A stretch of 62,987 bases of DNA from an uncultured Pelagibacteraceae bacterium (GTDB taxonomy: Bacteria; Pseudomonadota; Alphaproteobacteria; Pelagibacterales; Pelagibacteraceae), in contig CACJFJ010000006.1 in NCBI GenBank assembly GCA_902592675.1, positions 1 to 62,987 on the forward strand, given 5' to 3'. The notes beneath the pieces were generated by a model. It saw nothing but the letters and a program-made list of their open reading frames with translations. It ran no database searches and was not told the origin of the DNA. Every line of letters starts with the position of its first letter. Position 1 is the stretch's first letter. Shown here in pieces: positions 19,113-28,776 of this stretch. Position numbers and translations under genes: made by a program.

Positions 19113-19846
19113 TGCTTAAAATAAGTAATTTAAATGCCAATATTGAGAACAAATCGATTTTAAAAGGTTTTTCATTAAATATAAATCCTGGGGAAGTTCA
19201 TGCAATTATGGGTCCAAACGGATCAGGAAAAAGTACATTATCTAACATTCTGTCAGGGAAAAAAGGGTACGAGGTATCAGGTGAAATCTTATTCGAAAAT
19301 AAAAGCTTATTTGATCTTGAGATCGAAGAAAGAGCACACAAAGGAATATTTTTGGCTTTCCAATATCCATTAGAAATTCCAGGTGTTAACACTAATATCT
19401 TTTTAAAAACATCTTTAAATGCAATCAGAAAAGCAAGAGGAGAAAAGGAATTAGATGCAATTGAATTTTTAAAACTTGTTAAAGAAAAAGCTAAAGAATT
19501 AAAATTTGATGAAGAAAAACTAAATAGGCAATTAAATGTTGGATTTTCAGGGGGAGAAAAAAAGAAAAATGAAATTCTACAAATGTCTATGTTAGCCCCA
19601 AAATTATCCATTTTAGATGAGACAGACTCGGGCCTAGACATAGATGCGCTTAAAATAGTTGCGGATGGAGTTAATACATTAAGAAAAAAAGATAATTCTT
19701 TTTTAATCATAACTCATTATCAAAGATTATTAGATTACATTAAACCTGACTTTGTTCATGTTCTAATGAATGGAAAAATAATAAGATCTGGTGGTCCAGA
19801 ATTAGCAATCGAATTAGAAAAAAAAGGATACGAAAGTTTTAATTAA
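19112..19846 (+). CDS. sufC: Fe-S cluster assembly ATPase SufC
   Basis: ABC-type ATPase that drives conformational change of SufB and SufD. 244 residues. Walker A GPNGSGKST, Q-loop in LAFQYPLEIPG, signature FSGGEKKKNE, Walker B LSILDETDSGLD with the Suf-typical DETDSGLD, and the switch His in IITHYQR. sufD follows immediately after its TAA. Confidence 0.97.
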   Translation: MLKISNLNANIENKSILKGFSLNINPGEVHAIMGPNGSGKSTLSNILSGKKGYEVSGEILFENKSLFDLEIEERAHKGIFLAFQYPLEIPGVNTNIFLKTSLNAIRKARGEKELDAIEFLKLVKEKAKELKFDEEKLNRQLNVGFSGGEKKKNEILQMSMLAPKLSILDETDSGLDIDALKIVADGVNTLRKKDNSFLIITHYQRLLDYIKPDFVHVLMNGKIIRSGGPELAIELEKKGYESFN

Positions 19847-21094
19847 ATGAGAGAGCAATTACAATTAGATTTTGATAAGATAGTAAAAACTTCAAAATTT
19901 TCTAATGAAGAAATACAGACTAAAAAAAATTTTTTAAATAATTTCATAAAAAAGGGTTTTCCAAATAGAAAGCAAGAAGATTGGAAGTTTTTAGATATAA
20001 GTCAGATAATTAAAAAAAATATTAGTGATTTAAGTTATTTTGTTGATTACTCAAAATCAAATAAAATTGATCCATCTACTTTTGTTGATGGTTTAGAACA
20101 CAATAAGATTATTTTTTTAAATGGAAGAATTGAAAAAATTGATTTTAATCATGAAGACAAAAGTAAAATTGAAATAAGTGATGAAACTAAAAAAAATATT
20201 TTATTTGATTATGATAACTCATTAATTGATCTAAATAGTGCATTCACTGATAAAGTTTTTAAAATTTTGGTTAAAAAAGATTATTCTCTTAAAAAACCTT
20301 TAATAATTTATCATTCAACAAACGACAGTATAAAGTCAACTAATATCAATTTGAGATTAGACTTTGAATTAGGTGAAAATAGTTGTTTAAAACTTATTGA
20401 TTATTTTGCTAATAACACATCAAAGAACTTTATTAATATTTTTTATAATTTCAATTTGAAAAAAGACTCAATTCTTAAAAATTATAAAATCGATAAATTT
20501 AGAAATGATAATTTAACATATTCTTTTAATAATGTTGAACAAGGTAATAATAGTGTTTCAGAAACTTTTATATTATCTGCTGGCTCAGATTATTTAAAAA
20601 ATGAAATTAATTGTAATCTAAATGGAGAGTATTCTTCTGCATTTATTAATGGAGTTTTTTCACTAAATGAAAATCAACAACATGAAATTAGAACCACAGT
20701 GAACCATATGGTTGAAAATACTAAAAGTTATCAACTCATCAAAAGTGTTCTTGGAAAAAATTCAAAATCTGCATATCAAGGAAGAATATACGTAAACTCA
20801 AAAGCTCAAAAAACTGACGGGTATCAATTAAGCAAAGCAATATTGTTAGATGAAACATCTGAGTTTAATGCAAAACCAGAATTAGAAATTTATGCTGATG
20901 ATGTAAAATGCTCACATGGATCAGCATCTGGTAGTTTGGATGAAAATTCAATTTTTTATTTAATGTCTCGTGGTTTGAATTATCAACAGTCAAAACAACT
21001 TTTGATTAATGGTTTTTTGTTAGATGTTGTTGAAAAAATCACTGACCTAGAAATAAAAAACTTAATAAAAAATATTATCGGATTAAAAGAATGA
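19847..21094 (+). CDS. sufD: Fe-S cluster assembly subunit SufD
   Basis: Partner of SufB in the SufBC2D complex. 415 residues. N-terminal helical part with RKQEDWKFLD, diverged AT-rich middle, and a well-conserved C-terminal beta-helix end: YQGRIYVNSKAQKTDGYQLSKA, ILLDE, KPELEIYADDVKCSHGSASGSLDE with the conserved Cys and His. Stop overlaps the sufS ATG (ATGA). Confidence 0.95.
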   Translation: MREQLQLDFDKIVKTSKFSNEEIQTKKNFLNNFIKKGFPNRKQEDWKFLDISQIIKKNISDLSYFVDYSKSNKIDPSTFVDGLEHNKIIFLNGRIEKIDFNHEDKSKIEISDETKKNILFDYDNSLIDLNSAFTDKVFKILVKKDYSLKKPLIIYHSTNDSIKSTNINLRLDFELGENSCLKLIDYFANNTSKNFINIFYNFNLKKDSILKNYKIDKFRNDNLTYSFNNVEQGNNSVSETFILSAGSDYLKNEINCNLNGEYSSAFINGVFSLNENQQHEIRTTVNHMVENTKSYQLIKSVLGKNSKSAYQGRIYVNSKAQKTDGYQLSKAILLDETSEFNAKPELEIYADDVKCSHGSASGSLDENSIFYLMSRGLNYQQSKQLLINGFLLDVVEKITDLEIKNLIKNIIGLKE

Positions 21095-22311
21095 ATATAG
21101 ATAATATTAAAAAAGAATTTCCAATTTTTGATGAAAAAATTCAAAATAATGATTTAGTTTATTTGGATAGCGCTAATTCATCTCAAAAACCTAAGGTGGT
21201 TCTGGACAGAATAAATGATTTTTACTCCAAACAATTTTCAAATGTTGGAAGGAGTATTCATTATTTAGCAGTAGCAGCTACAAATTTATATGAAAATACA
21301 AGAACTTCTGTTCAAAAATACATCAACGCAAAAGATAAAAATGAGATCGTATTTACAAAAGGTGCTACAGAGGCCTTGAATTTAGTAGCTAATACTTTGG
21401 GTCAAGCAATCCTGGAACCAAATGATGAAATTTTAATAACAGAATTAGAACATCATTCAAATTATGTTCCATGGCATTTTTTAAGAAAATCAAAAAATAT
21501 TAAAATAAAGTTTGCAGAAATTAATGAAGATGGAGATATACCAATAGAGAATATAGAGAAAGAAATTACAGAGAAAACTAAAGTAATAGCTATAACTCAT
21601 TTATCCAATGTTACTGGCGCAGTTTTACCAATCAAAGAGATAACTCAATTAGCGCACTCAAAAGGTATCGTAGTTGTAGTAGATGGATGTCAGGGAGGAC
21701 CACATTTAAAATTAGATATGCAAGACTTAGATTGTGATTTTTACGCAATATCGTGTCATAAAATGTACGGTCCAACAGGTCTTGGAGTTCTGTATGGGAA
21801 AAAAAAATGGTTAGAGCAACTTCCACCATATCAAGGGGGTGGGGGAATGATTAATGAAGTTAAAAAAGATAGAATTTCTTATGGAGAGCTTCCAAATAAA
21901 TATGAAGCTGGAACTATGGCTACAGCACAAGTCATTGCGTTTGATCAATCAATAAAGTTTTTGGAAAGTATTGGAATTGAAAAAATTATTAATCATGAAA
22001 AAGAACTTATAGAATATGGTCAAGAAATTTTAAAAAAGAATAATTCTGTGAAATTAATTGGAAATCCTAAAGAGCGAGGTGGGGTATTATCTTTTACTAT
22101 AGAAGGAGTTCATCCACATGACATCGCAACTATTCTTGATGAAACTGGTGTTGCTATAAGAGCAGGTCATCATTGTTGTCAAATACTTCATGACAAATTA
22201 GGCATACCTGCAAGTGCTCGTGCCTCATTAGGAGTTTATAACACTAAAGATGATTTAGATAAATTAAATGATGGAATTAATAATTGTAAAAAAATTTTTG
22301 ATTTAAAATGA
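21091..22311 (+). CDS. sufS: Cysteine desulfurase SufS
   Basis: PLP enzyme of the class V aminotransferase fold; takes sulfur from cysteine for cluster assembly. 406 residues. YLDSANSSQKP, GATEALNLVA, EHHSNYVPW, the PLP lysine in SCHKMYGPTG, and the catalytic Cys loop in RAGHHCCQ, typical of type II (SufS/CsdA) enzymes. Start overlaps sufD; its stop overlaps sufU by four bases. Confidence 0.97.
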   Translation: MNIDNIKKEFPIFDEKIQNNDLVYLDSANSSQKPKVVLDRINDFYSKQFSNVGRSIHYLAVAATNLYENTRTSVQKYINAKDKNEIVFTKGATEALNLVANTLGQAILEPNDEILITELEHHSNYVPWHFLRKSKNIKIKFAEINEDGDIPIENIEKEITEKTKVIAITHLSNVTGAVLPIKEITQLAHSKGIVVVVDGCQGGPHLKLDMQDLDCDFYAISCHKMYGPTGLGVLYGKKKWLEQLPPYQGGGGMINEVKKDRISYGELPNKYEAGTMATAQVIAFDQSIKFLESIGIEKIINHEKELIEYGQEILKKNNSVKLIGNPKERGGVLSFTIEGVHPHDIATILDETGVAIRAGHHCCQILHDKLGIPASARASLGVYNTKDDLDKLNDGINNCKKIFDLK

Positions 22312-22772
22312 ACTTAAAAGAATTGTACCAAGAAATAATTTTAGAGCACGGAAAGAATCCTAGAAATTTGGGAAAAACAGAAAATTTTAATAAAGATGCA
22401 AAAGGTAACAATCCATTATGTGGAGATAATGTACATGTATATCTCAAACTAAATGACCAAAGAAAAGTAGAGGGTATTTCATTTGAGGGAAGTGGATGCG
22501 CGATATCAATGGCATCAGCTTCTATAATGACAGATCTCATCAAAGGAAAAAGTGACAATGAAGCTAAAGAAATCATTGAGGACTTTTTGGGAATGATCAA
22601 AAAAAATCCTGAACTTAAAAATAAAATATTAAAAGAGGATGATAAAACAAAATTGATGTGCTTATCAGGCGTAAAACAATATCCCATGAGAGTTAAATGC
22701 GCTACCTTATCATGGCATACCTTGGTATCTGCAATGGAAAATGATGGAAAAGAGATAACCACAGAGAATTAA
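22308..22772 (+). CDS. sufU: SufU-type zinc/Fe-S sulfur acceptor protein
   Basis: IscU-fold protein that accepts persulfide sulfur from SufS. 154 residues. Three Cys and an Asp are in the right places: LCGDNV, GSGCAIS, and VKCATLSW. The roughly 20-residue insertion before LSGVKQYPMRVKCATL is the mark that separates SufU from housekeeping IscU. Proteobacteria often use SufE instead; no sufE is in this operon, which supports SufU as the SufS partner here. Confidence 0.9.
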   Translation: MNLKELYQEIILEHGKNPRNLGKTENFNKDAKGNNPLCGDNVHVYLKLNDQRKVEGISFEGSGCAISMASASIMTDLIKGKSDNEAKEIIEDFLGMIKKNPELKNKILKEDDKTKLMCLSGVKQYPMRVKCATLSWHTLVSAMENDGKEITTEN

Positions 22773-22774
22773 TT

Positions 22775-23071
22775 ATGGATGTAAAAAACAAAATAATTGA
22801 AGAAATAAGAAAAATTTATGATCCTGAATTACCAGTTAACATATATGAACTTGGATTGATTTATGATATAAAAGTAAATGGCCGTAAGGCTGAGATTAAG
22901 ATGACATTAACTACTCCAAATTGTCCAGTTGCAGAAAGTTTACCCAAAGAAGTAAAAGAGGGTGCAATGCAAGTAGAGGGAATAGATGATGTAAATCTCG
23001 AATTGGTTTGGGATCCTCCTTGGAATAAAGATATGATGTCAGATGCAGCAAAATTGGAGCTTAACTTATAA
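22775..23071 (+). CDS. sufT: MIP18/DUF59-family Fe-S assembly factor (SufT-like)
   Basis: 98 residues, the small stand-alone DUF59 (MIP18) fold. Pattern: IIEEIRKIYDPELPVNIYELGLIYDI, then TLTTPNCPVAESLP with the conserved Cys, and VWDPPWNKDMMSDAAKLEL at the end. Related proteins support Fe-S carrier or maturation steps. Between sufU and sufA with 2-base and 1-base overlaps or gaps, so clearly co-translated. Confidence 0.92.
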   Translation: MDVKNKIIEEIRKIYDPELPVNIYELGLIYDIKVNGRKAEIKMTLTTPNCPVAESLPKEVKEGAMQVEGIDDVNLELVWDPPWNKDMMSDAAKLELNL

Positions 23072-23403
23072 TGAACCCTATTATTAAGTTAAGTGATAAT
23101 GCAGCTTTAAGAATTAAAGAAATAATGTCTAATGCTGAGAAAAATGCCATTGGTGTAAGAGTTTCTGTCAAATCAGGTGGTTGTGCAGGCATGTCATACG
23201 TAATGGAATATTCAAAAGAGGTAAATCCTAATGATGAGTTGATTGAAGATAAAGGAGTAAAAATTTACATTGATTCGGCTGCTGTTATGTATCTTTTAGG
23301 CACTGAGATGGATTATAAAAAAGAGGACTTCTCCTCATCATTTGTATTTAATAATCCCAATGAAACTGAGCGTTGTGGCTGCGGAGAGTCTTTTAAGGTA
23401 TAA
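23071..23403 (+). CDS. sufA: A-type Fe-S carrier protein (SufA/IscA/ErpA family)
   Basis: Receives clusters from SufBCD and passes them to apo-proteins. 110 residues with all three ligand Cys: one in SGGCAGMSY and two in the C-terminal ERCGCGESF. The ATG overlaps the sufT stop (TAATG). Last gene of the iscR-suf operon. Confidence 0.95.
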   Translation: MNPIIKLSDNAALRIKEIMSNAEKNAIGVRVSVKSGGCAGMSYVMEYSKEVNPNDELIEDKGVKIYIDSAAVMYLLGTEMDYKKEDFSSSFVFNNPNETERCGCGESFKV

Positions 23404-23459
23404 TCCCATTTTGAACATACCAGAGTTGCAATAAACGCATAGATTGCTAATATTAAGTT

Positions 23460-23630
23460 ATGAACGTTTTTGAAATCAGAAATTTGCGAAACAGTGAAGA
23501 CAGAAAAGAGAAGAGAAAAACTTTTTTAAGATCTCTTATAAAGTCTGTTGATACTGGAGCAAATGGAACACTTGATTACATTGTTAAAAAAGGTTCTGGC
23601 AAAAATAAAATTGCTAAAACCAGACAATAA
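23460..23630 (+). CDS. Small hypothetical protein, 56 residues
   Basis: ATG at 23460 opens a 56-codon frame ending at TAA 23628-23630, three bases before the convergent glnA stop. The product begins MNVFEIRNLRNSEDRKEKRK and is strongly basic and hydrophilic, ending in KNKIAKTRQ; no membrane segment. Amino-acid use looks like the neighbouring proteins. It could be the last gene of the suf transcript or independent. No function is recognisable. It fills the only space between suf and glnA. Confidence 0.5.
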   Translation: MNVFEIRNLRNSEDRKEKRKTFLRSLIKSVDTGANGTLDYIVKKGSGKNKIAKTRQ

Positions 23631-23633
23631 AAA

Positions 23634-25040
23634 TTAACAACTGTAATACATCTCAAACTCTATAGGATGAGGTGTGTGCTCAAAATTGTGTATTTCTTCA
23701 AACTTTAATGCAATATAAGCATCTATTTGATCATCAGTAAATACATTACCTTGTTTTAAGAAATCTCTATCTTTATCAAGGCTTTCCATTGCTTCTCTTA
23801 AAGATCCACAAACAGTCGGAATTTTCTTAACTTCATCCTCTGATAAAGCATAAAGATCTTTATCAAATGATTTACCTGGATCAATTTTATTCTTAATTCC
23901 ATCTAAACCAGCCATTAACATTGCAGAGAAAGTTAAATATGGATTTCCAGCAGCATCACCAAATCTAATTTCACATCTGGCTGCTTTTTTGCTTAAAGTG
24001 ATAGGAATTCTACAAGATGCTGATCTGTTTCTAGCTGAATAAGCTAATAAGACTGGAGCTTCAAAACCTGGAATTAATCTTTTGTAACTGTTTGTTGTAG
24101 CATTTGAAAAAGCATTAATTGCTTTTGCATGTTTCAAAATTCCACCTATGTAGTGTAAAGCTGTGTCAGATAAGCCCGCATATTTGTCACCAGAAAATAA
24201 TGCAGTATCACCTTTCCAAATCGACTGGTGAACGTGCATACCTGAGCCATTGTCACCTTTTACAGGTTTAGGCATGAAGGTAGCTGTTTTACCAAATGAA
24301 TGAGAAACCATATGAACTGCATATTTATATAATTGTAAATTATCTGCCTGATCTACCAGGGTTCCAAAATACATTCCAAGTTCGTGTTGACTAGGTGCAA
24401 CCTCATGATGGTGTTTCTCTACTTTGATTCCCATTTCCTTCATGGCTTTAAGATATTCACTTCTCATATCTTGTTCACTATCAACAGGTGGAACTGGAAA
24501 ATAACCACCTTTAATTCCAGGTCTGTGTCCCATGTTCCCATTTTCATATTCTTTTCCGGAATTGTAAGGACCTTCTTTACTATCTATTTTAAACCCAGTT
24601 TCATTCATATCATTTTTAAATCTGACATCATCAAAAACAAAAAATTCAGCTTCAGGGCCAAAAAATGCTTTATCTCCTATACCTGAACTTTTTAAGTAGG
24701 CTTCTGCTTTTTTGGCTGTTCCTCTTGGATCTCTCTCGTAAGGATCTTTTTTAATTGCATCTAAGACATCACAAAAGAGGTTTAATGTATTGTGAGATGT
24801 AAACGGATCTACAATTGCTCTTGATGTATCTGGTTTAAGGATCATATCAGACTCGTTAATAGCCTTCCATCCGGCTATAGAAGATCCATCAAAAAAAATT
24901 CCTTCATTAAGCATACCATCATCAACCATTTTCGCATCCATGGTTACATGCTGAAGTTTACCTCTTGGATCTGTGAATCTAAGATCTACGTATTCAATTT
25001 CTTTATCTTTAATTGTCTTTAACACATCACTTGAACTCAT
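23634..25040 (-). CDS. glnA: Glutamine synthetase, type I
   Basis: Condenses ammonium with glutamate using ATP. 468 residues. Seen: [17 protein letters not shown], the metal ligands in [17 protein letters not shown], the [23 protein letters not shown] region, [10 protein letters not shown], and the adenylylation Tyr loop DLYALSEDE, so regulation by GlnE-type adenylylation is possible. A strong ribosome site GGAGGAGATAA precedes the ATG. No glnB is adjacent in the window. The 130-base leader upstream has no feature I can assign. Confidence 0.97.
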   Translation of the reverse strand: MSSSDVLKTIKDKEIEYVDLRFTDPRGKLQHVTMDAKMVDDGMLNEGIFFDGSSIAGWKAINESDMILKPDTSRAIVDPFTSHNTLNLFCDVLDAIKKDPYERDPRGTAKKAEAYLKSSGIGDKAFFGPEAEFFVFDDVRFKNDMNETGFKIDSKEGPYNSGKEYENGNMGHRPGIKGGYFPVPPVDSEQDMRSEYLKAMKEMGIKVEKHHHEVAPSQHELGMYFGTLVDQADNLQLYKYAVHMVSHSFGKTATFMPKPVKGDNGSGMHVHQSIWKGDTALFSGDKYAGLSDTALHYIGGILKHAKAINAFSNATTNSYKRLIPGFEAPVLLAYSARNRSASCRIPITLSKKAARCEIRFGDAAGNPYLTFSAMLMAGLDGIKNKIDPGKSFDKDLYALSEDEVKKIPTVCGSLREAMESLDKDRDFLKQGNVFTDDQIDAYIALKFEEIHNFEHTPHPIEFEMYYSC

Positions 25041-25179
25041 TTATCTCCTCCGTAATTCTGTGGGTTGTGATATCAAAAAAAGACTGATAAATAATCTTCT
25101 TTTACTAGATAACACCTATGCATTTTTTACATAATTGTATAACTAAACGATCAAAATGACTAACAAGTATTAGTTGAAA

Positions 25180-25659
25180 ATGATTTTGTTAAACAAAGAG
25201 CCTGTTAAAAGGGTAGAAAAAATAATTAAGGAATTCAGTCCAAAATTGAGGGTTAAAATATTAGATTCCTCAGCAAGAACTGCTACTGAGGCAGCTTTTT
25301 CATTAAATTGTGATGTTGGGGCCATTGTCAAAAGCTTACTTTTTAAAACTGATAAAGAATATACCTTATTTTTAATAGCAGGAGATAAAAAAGCCTCCTT
25401 AAAAAAAATTAAAAAAAATATCAAATTTTCTGATGTATCAATGGCTTCAGCTGAGGAGGTAAAAACAATCACTGGATATACAATCGGAGGTGTTTCGCCA
25501 GTAGGTCATTTGAAAAATGTTAGTATTTACATTGATAAGTCATTAGGAAGGTTTGCAAGTTTATTTGCAGCAGCAGGTCATCCAAATTGTATATTTGAAA
25601 TAGACTTTTTAAATTTAAAAAAGATTACAAATGGAATAATTGAAGATATTACTGAATGA
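25180..25659 (+). CDS. YbaK/aminoacyl-tRNA deacylase family protein
   Basis: Trans-editing domain that hydrolyses mischarged tRNA (Cys-tRNA-Pro or similar). The frame opens at a TTG (25174), but the ATG two codons later (25180) is the likely start, giving 159 residues. YbaK-type marks: TAFSL-like TEAAFSLNCDVGAIVKSLLFK with the conserved Lys, AGDKKASLKKI, GYTIGGVSPVGH, and a C-terminal AAAGHPNCIFEI. Stop overlaps the next ATG (ATGA). Confidence 0.9.
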   Translation: MILLNKEPVKRVEKIIKEFSPKLRVKILDSSARTATEAAFSLNCDVGAIVKSLLFKTDKEYTLFLIAGDKKASLKKIKKNIKFSDVSMASAEEVKTITGYTIGGVSPVGHLKNVSIYIDKSLGRFASLFAAAGHPNCIFEIDFLNLKKITNGIIEDITE

Positions 25660-26555
25660 GACAACCAAAATTATTAGATTACATTCTGCTTACATTATTA
25701 GCGTTGATTTGGGCTTCCGCTTTTTTTAATATTAAAATTGCCACTTATTCATTTGGACCAGTGACTATTGCTTTTCTGAGAGTTTTTTTTGGAGCCATTC
25801 CTGTATTAATACTTTGTTTTTATAAAAAAATTAAAATTGAGGCCTTTTCTAAAGACTGGTATTGGTTTGCAATTATAGGCTTTATTAATTTGGTTGCTCC
25901 ATTTTTTTTAATTGCCTATGGTGTACAGTCTGTTCAAAGTAATTTAGCAGCTATATTAATGTCAACGACCCCACTAAGTTCAACAGTATTGGGTCATTTT
26001 TATACAAAAAATGAAAAATTTAATTTTATTAAAACGATTGGCATTTTAATAGGATTTTCAGGCATACTTTATTTGTTTTCAGATAATATATTAATTAATG
26101 AGAATAATTTTTTCTCAGCTTTAATGATACTTTTGGGCTCCACATGTTATGTTGTAGGAGGTGTTTTAACTCTTAAAATAAGTAAGAAAAAAAACGAAAA
26201 TGTAACAGGATCTATTTTGATATGGGCAGTTATTATATTATTACCTATTTTATTTCTAGTTGAGCAACCTTGGAATATTACCCCAAGAATTGACTCTACA
26301 ATATCTGTAATTTATTTGGGCTTAGTTTCAACCGGATTAGCTTGGTTATTGAGATTTAAAATTTTAATAAATAATGGACTAATTTTCCAATCACAAGTTT
26401 CATATTTAATTCCAATTTTTGGAACTGTGTTGAGCTTTATTTTTTTAAAAGAATTGATAACTTACAAAATATTATTATCATTGATCGCTGTGTCGGTTGG
26501 AATTTACTTTGTTAGAAAAGCAGATAATAAAGTAAGCAAAATCAAGGTCGATTAA
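25656..26555 (+). CDS. EamA/DMT-superfamily transporter
   Basis: 299 residues, about ten hydrophobic helices in two EamA repeats. Typical first helix LLALIWASAFFNIKIA, a basic loop after helix two, repeat two beginning near ALMILLGSTCYVVGGV, and the LGLVSTGLAWLLRFKIL and SYLIPIFGTVLSFIFLKE helices. Members export amino acids or other small metabolites; the substrate cannot be called. Translationally coupled to the YbaK gene. Confidence 0.9.
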   Translation: MRQPKLLDYILLTLLALIWASAFFNIKIATYSFGPVTIAFLRVFFGAIPVLILCFYKKIKIEAFSKDWYWFAIIGFINLVAPFFLIAYGVQSVQSNLAAILMSTTPLSSTVLGHFYTKNEKFNFIKTIGILIGFSGILYLFSDNILINENNFFSALMILLGSTCYVVGGVLTLKISKKKNENVTGSILIWAVIILLPILFLVEQPWNITPRIDSTISVIYLGLVSTGLAWLLRFKILINNGLIFQSQVSYLIPIFGTVLSFIFLKELITYKILLSLIAVSVGIYFVRKADNKVSKIKVD

Positions 26556-26630
26556 TACAATTTCAAGTTGAAAACCTTATTGACCCATTTACATCAATCT
26601 AAAAAAGGTTTTAAATTATATTTATAAAAA

Positions 26631-26804
26631 ATGGCTAAGATAAAAAGGAAAAAAGCTGTAAGTAAAAAAAGAAAGAAAACAAAAAAGTCGATTAAAAAAA
26701 GAAAAAAAATTAATGCGGGGCGACGAAAAAAACTTTCTTCAGCAAAAAAACCTAAAAAAATTCTTAAGTCAAAATCAAAAAAACCTAAAACAAGAGGAGT
26801 AAAA
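26631..26804 (+). other. In-frame Lys/Arg-rich leader fused to the aldehyde dehydrogenase frame
   Basis: From ATG 26631 the frame reads 58 codons without a stop straight into the dehydrogenase. Composition is 26 Lys and 6 Arg, with Ala, Ser, Pro and Thr spacers, like a histone-H1 tail ([16 protein letters not shown]). It may be a real N-terminal extension giving a long isoform, or an upstream region that happens to be open because AAA-rich DNA rarely creates stops. The strong ribosome site before the internal ATG argues that the short form is made at least in part. Confidence 0.5.
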
Positions 26805-28349
26805 ATGAGTGCAGAAGCAATGAAAGTGTCATCTGTATTGGATACCTCTCATTTAAAGGTTAAATTTCCATTTAAAGCTAAGTACGGAAACTACATAAAT
26901 GGAAAATTTGTAGAACCTAAATCAGGCAAATATTTTGATAATGTTAGTCCGATTTCTAATGAGAAAATCTGTTCAGTAGCACGATCAAATGAACAAGACG
27001 TTGAAGCAGCATTAGATGCAGCTCACGCAGCTTTCCCTGAATGGGGAAAGACAGACATCACAACAAGATCAAATATCTTGTATAAAATTGCTGATGTTTT
27101 AGAAAAAAATCTAAATTTATTAGCCACTGCTGAATGTTTAGATAATGGAAAACCTATCAGAGAATGTATGGCTGCTGATTTACCTCTAGTGATTGATCAC
27201 TGGAGATATTTCGCAGGGGTGATAAGAGCTGAAGAAGGCTCTATCGCTGAGATTGCTAATAATCAATATTCATACAATTTTCATGAACCACTTGGAGTAG
27301 TTGGTCAGATAGTTCCATGGAATTTCCCATTATTAATGGCAACATGGAAATTAGCACCAGCTCTTGCTGCAGGAAACTGTTCAGTTTTAAAACCAGCTGA
27401 GCAAACTCCAGCATCAATTATGGTAATGATGGAACTAATTGGAGATTTATTACCTCCAGGAGTCGTCAACATCGTAAGTGGTTTTGGATTAGAAGCAGGT
27501 AAACCTTTAGCATCATCTAAAAGGGTTGCAAAGGTTGCATTTACTGGTGAAACAACAACTGGAAGATTGATCATGCAGTATGCTGCTCAAAACATAATTC
27601 CAATTACATTAGAATTAGGTGGAAAATCTCCTAATATCTTTTTTGAAGATGTCATGGATAAAGATGATGATTTCTTCGACAAATGTATTGAAGGGTTTGT
27701 TATGTTCAATCTTAACCAAGGTGAGGTTTGTACTTGTCCAAGTAGAGCTTTGATACAAGAATCGATCTATGATAAATTCATGGAAAGAGCAATTGCGAGA
27801 ACAAAAGCTGTTGTTCAGGACAATCCTTTAAAAATGGAAACTATGATTGGAGCTCAGGCGTCAGTAGAGCAGATGGAGAAGATTAAATCTTATCTTGAAC
27901 TCGGTAAAAAAGAAGGCGCTAAAGTTCTTACAGGTGGAAGTGTTGCTAAACTTAACAGTGGTTTGGAAAAAGGTAATTACATTCAACCAACTGTTTTTGA
28001 AGCAAAAAATGACATGCGAATATCTCAAGAGGAGATTTTTGGACCTGTTGTATCTGTGATTAAATTTAAAGATGAAGCAGAGGCACTTAAAATTGCTAAT
28101 GATACTCTTTATGGTTTAGGAGCAGCTGTGTGGACTAGAAATGGTAACATAGCTCACAGAATGGGAAGAGCAATACAAGCCGGAATAGTATGGACTAATT
28201 GTTATCATGCTTACCCAGCACATTCCCCATTTGGTGGATATAAACAATCTGGAGTTGGAAGAGAAACTCATAAAATGATGCTTAATCATTATAGACAGAA
28301 TAAGAATCTACATGTTTCTTATGCTGAGAAAAAATTAGGCTTCTTTTAA
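26805..28349 (+). CDS. NAD-dependent aldehyde dehydrogenase, AcoD/ExaC (acetaldehyde dehydrogenase II) type
   Basis: Oxidises acetaldehyde or a similar short aldehyde to the acid. About 514 residues from the ATG at 26805, which has a good ribosome site (GAGGAG, 8-12 bases upstream). [39 protein letters not shown], catalytic Glu in LELGGKSPN, catalytic Cys in [27 protein letters not shown]. The frame stays open upstream to an ATG at 26631, which would add 58 residues, 26 Lys and 6 Arg. The next gene is DUF779, the usual partner of this ALDH group. Confidence 0.93.
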   Translation: MSAEAMKVSSVLDTSHLKVKFPFKAKYGNYINGKFVEPKSGKYFDNVSPISNEKICSVARSNEQDVEAALDAAHAAFPEWGKTDITTRSNILYKIADVLEKNLNLLATAECLDNGKPIRECMAADLPLVIDHWRYFAGVIRAEEGSIAEIANNQYSYNFHEPLGVVGQIVPWNFPLLMATWKLAPALAAGNCSVLKPAEQTPASIMVMMELIGDLLPPGVVNIVSGFGLEAGKPLASSKRVAKVAFTGETTTGRLIMQYAAQNIIPITLELGGKSPNIFFEDVMDKDDDFFDKCIEGFVMFNLNQGEVCTCPSRALIQESIYDKFMERAIARTKAVVQDNPLKMETMIGAQASVEQMEKIKSYLELGKKEGAKVLTGGSVAKLNSGLEKGNYIQPTVFEAKNDMRISQEEIFGPVVSVIKFKDEAEALKIANDTLYGLGAAVWTRNGNIAHRMGRAIQAGIVWTNCYHAYPAHSPFGGYKQSGVGRETHKMMLNHYRQNKNLHVSYAEKKLGFF

Positions 28350-28363
28350 TCAAATAATATATA

Positions 28364-28392
28364 CTGGTCCATGATTCGACATCATGGGCCAG
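28364..28392 (+). repeat. Inverted repeat (RNA hairpin) between aldehyde dehydrogenase and DUF779
   Basis: Arms 28364-28375 (CTGGTCCATGAT) and 28381-28392 (ATCATGGGCCAG) pair over 12 positions with one G-U, around a 5-base loop TCGAC. It is unusually GC-rich for this DNA and has no T-run on either side, so it is not a standard intrinsic terminator. It lies just upstream of the probable DUF779 start (28402) and swallows the alternative ATG at 28384. Confidence 0.75.
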
Positions 28393-28401
28393 AGAAAAAA
28401 T

Positions 28402-28755
28402 ATGAAAGTATCTGCTACACATTCGGCTTTAAGCCTGTTATCTGAACTTAAGGAAAAATATGGTGAGAAATTAATGTTTCATCAATCAGGTGGATGTTGT
28501 GATGGCAGTGCACCGATGTGTTTCCAGGAAGGTGAATTTCCACTAGGTGATAACGATATTAAGCTTGGAGAAATTGGCGGGGTCCCTTTTTACATGAATG
28601 GTGATCAATATGAAAAATGGAAACATACTGATCTTACAATCGATGCTGTCAAAGGTATTGGTGGCATGTTTTCCTTGGATAATGGTACAGGTAGAAGATT
28701 TTTAACGAAATCTGAAATATGCTTGGTAGTTGATAACGATAATCCAAATCATTAA
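28402..28755 (+). CDS. DUF779 protein, aldehyde dehydrogenase partner
   Basis: 117 residues from the ATG at 28402 (the ATG at 28384 lies inside a hairpin and is less likely). DUF779 marks: FHQSGGCCDGSAPMC with clustered Cys, GGVPFYM, WKHTDLTIDAV, and GRRFLTKSEIC near the end. The family is nearly always beside AcoD-type aldehyde dehydrogenases as here; its job is not established. The Cys-rich loop suggests metal or redox binding, which is inference. Confidence 0.9.
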   Translation: MKVSATHSALSLLSELKEKYGEKLMFHQSGGCCDGSAPMCFQEGEFPLGDNDIKLGEIGGVPFYMNGDQYEKWKHTDLTIDAVKGIGGMFSLDNGTGRRFLTKSEICLVVDNDNPNH

Positions 28756-28776
28756 AAAATTTTTCAATTCTATCAC

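Noticed and set aside
22277..22762. 161-residue minus-strand frame across sufU
   Set aside because: Fully overlaps a conserved, motif-bearing gene in the opposite direction.
24384..24686. Plus-strand open frame inside glnA
   Set aside because: Antisense shadow of a conserved gene, no recognisable protein features.
25041..25179. Riboswitch or nitrogen-control leader before glnA
   Set aside because: No convincing stem set or known riboswitch core could be drawn by eye.
28384..28401. DUF779 start at the ATG 28384
   Set aside because: This ATG is inside a stable hairpin and has no ribosome site; 28402 is better placed.
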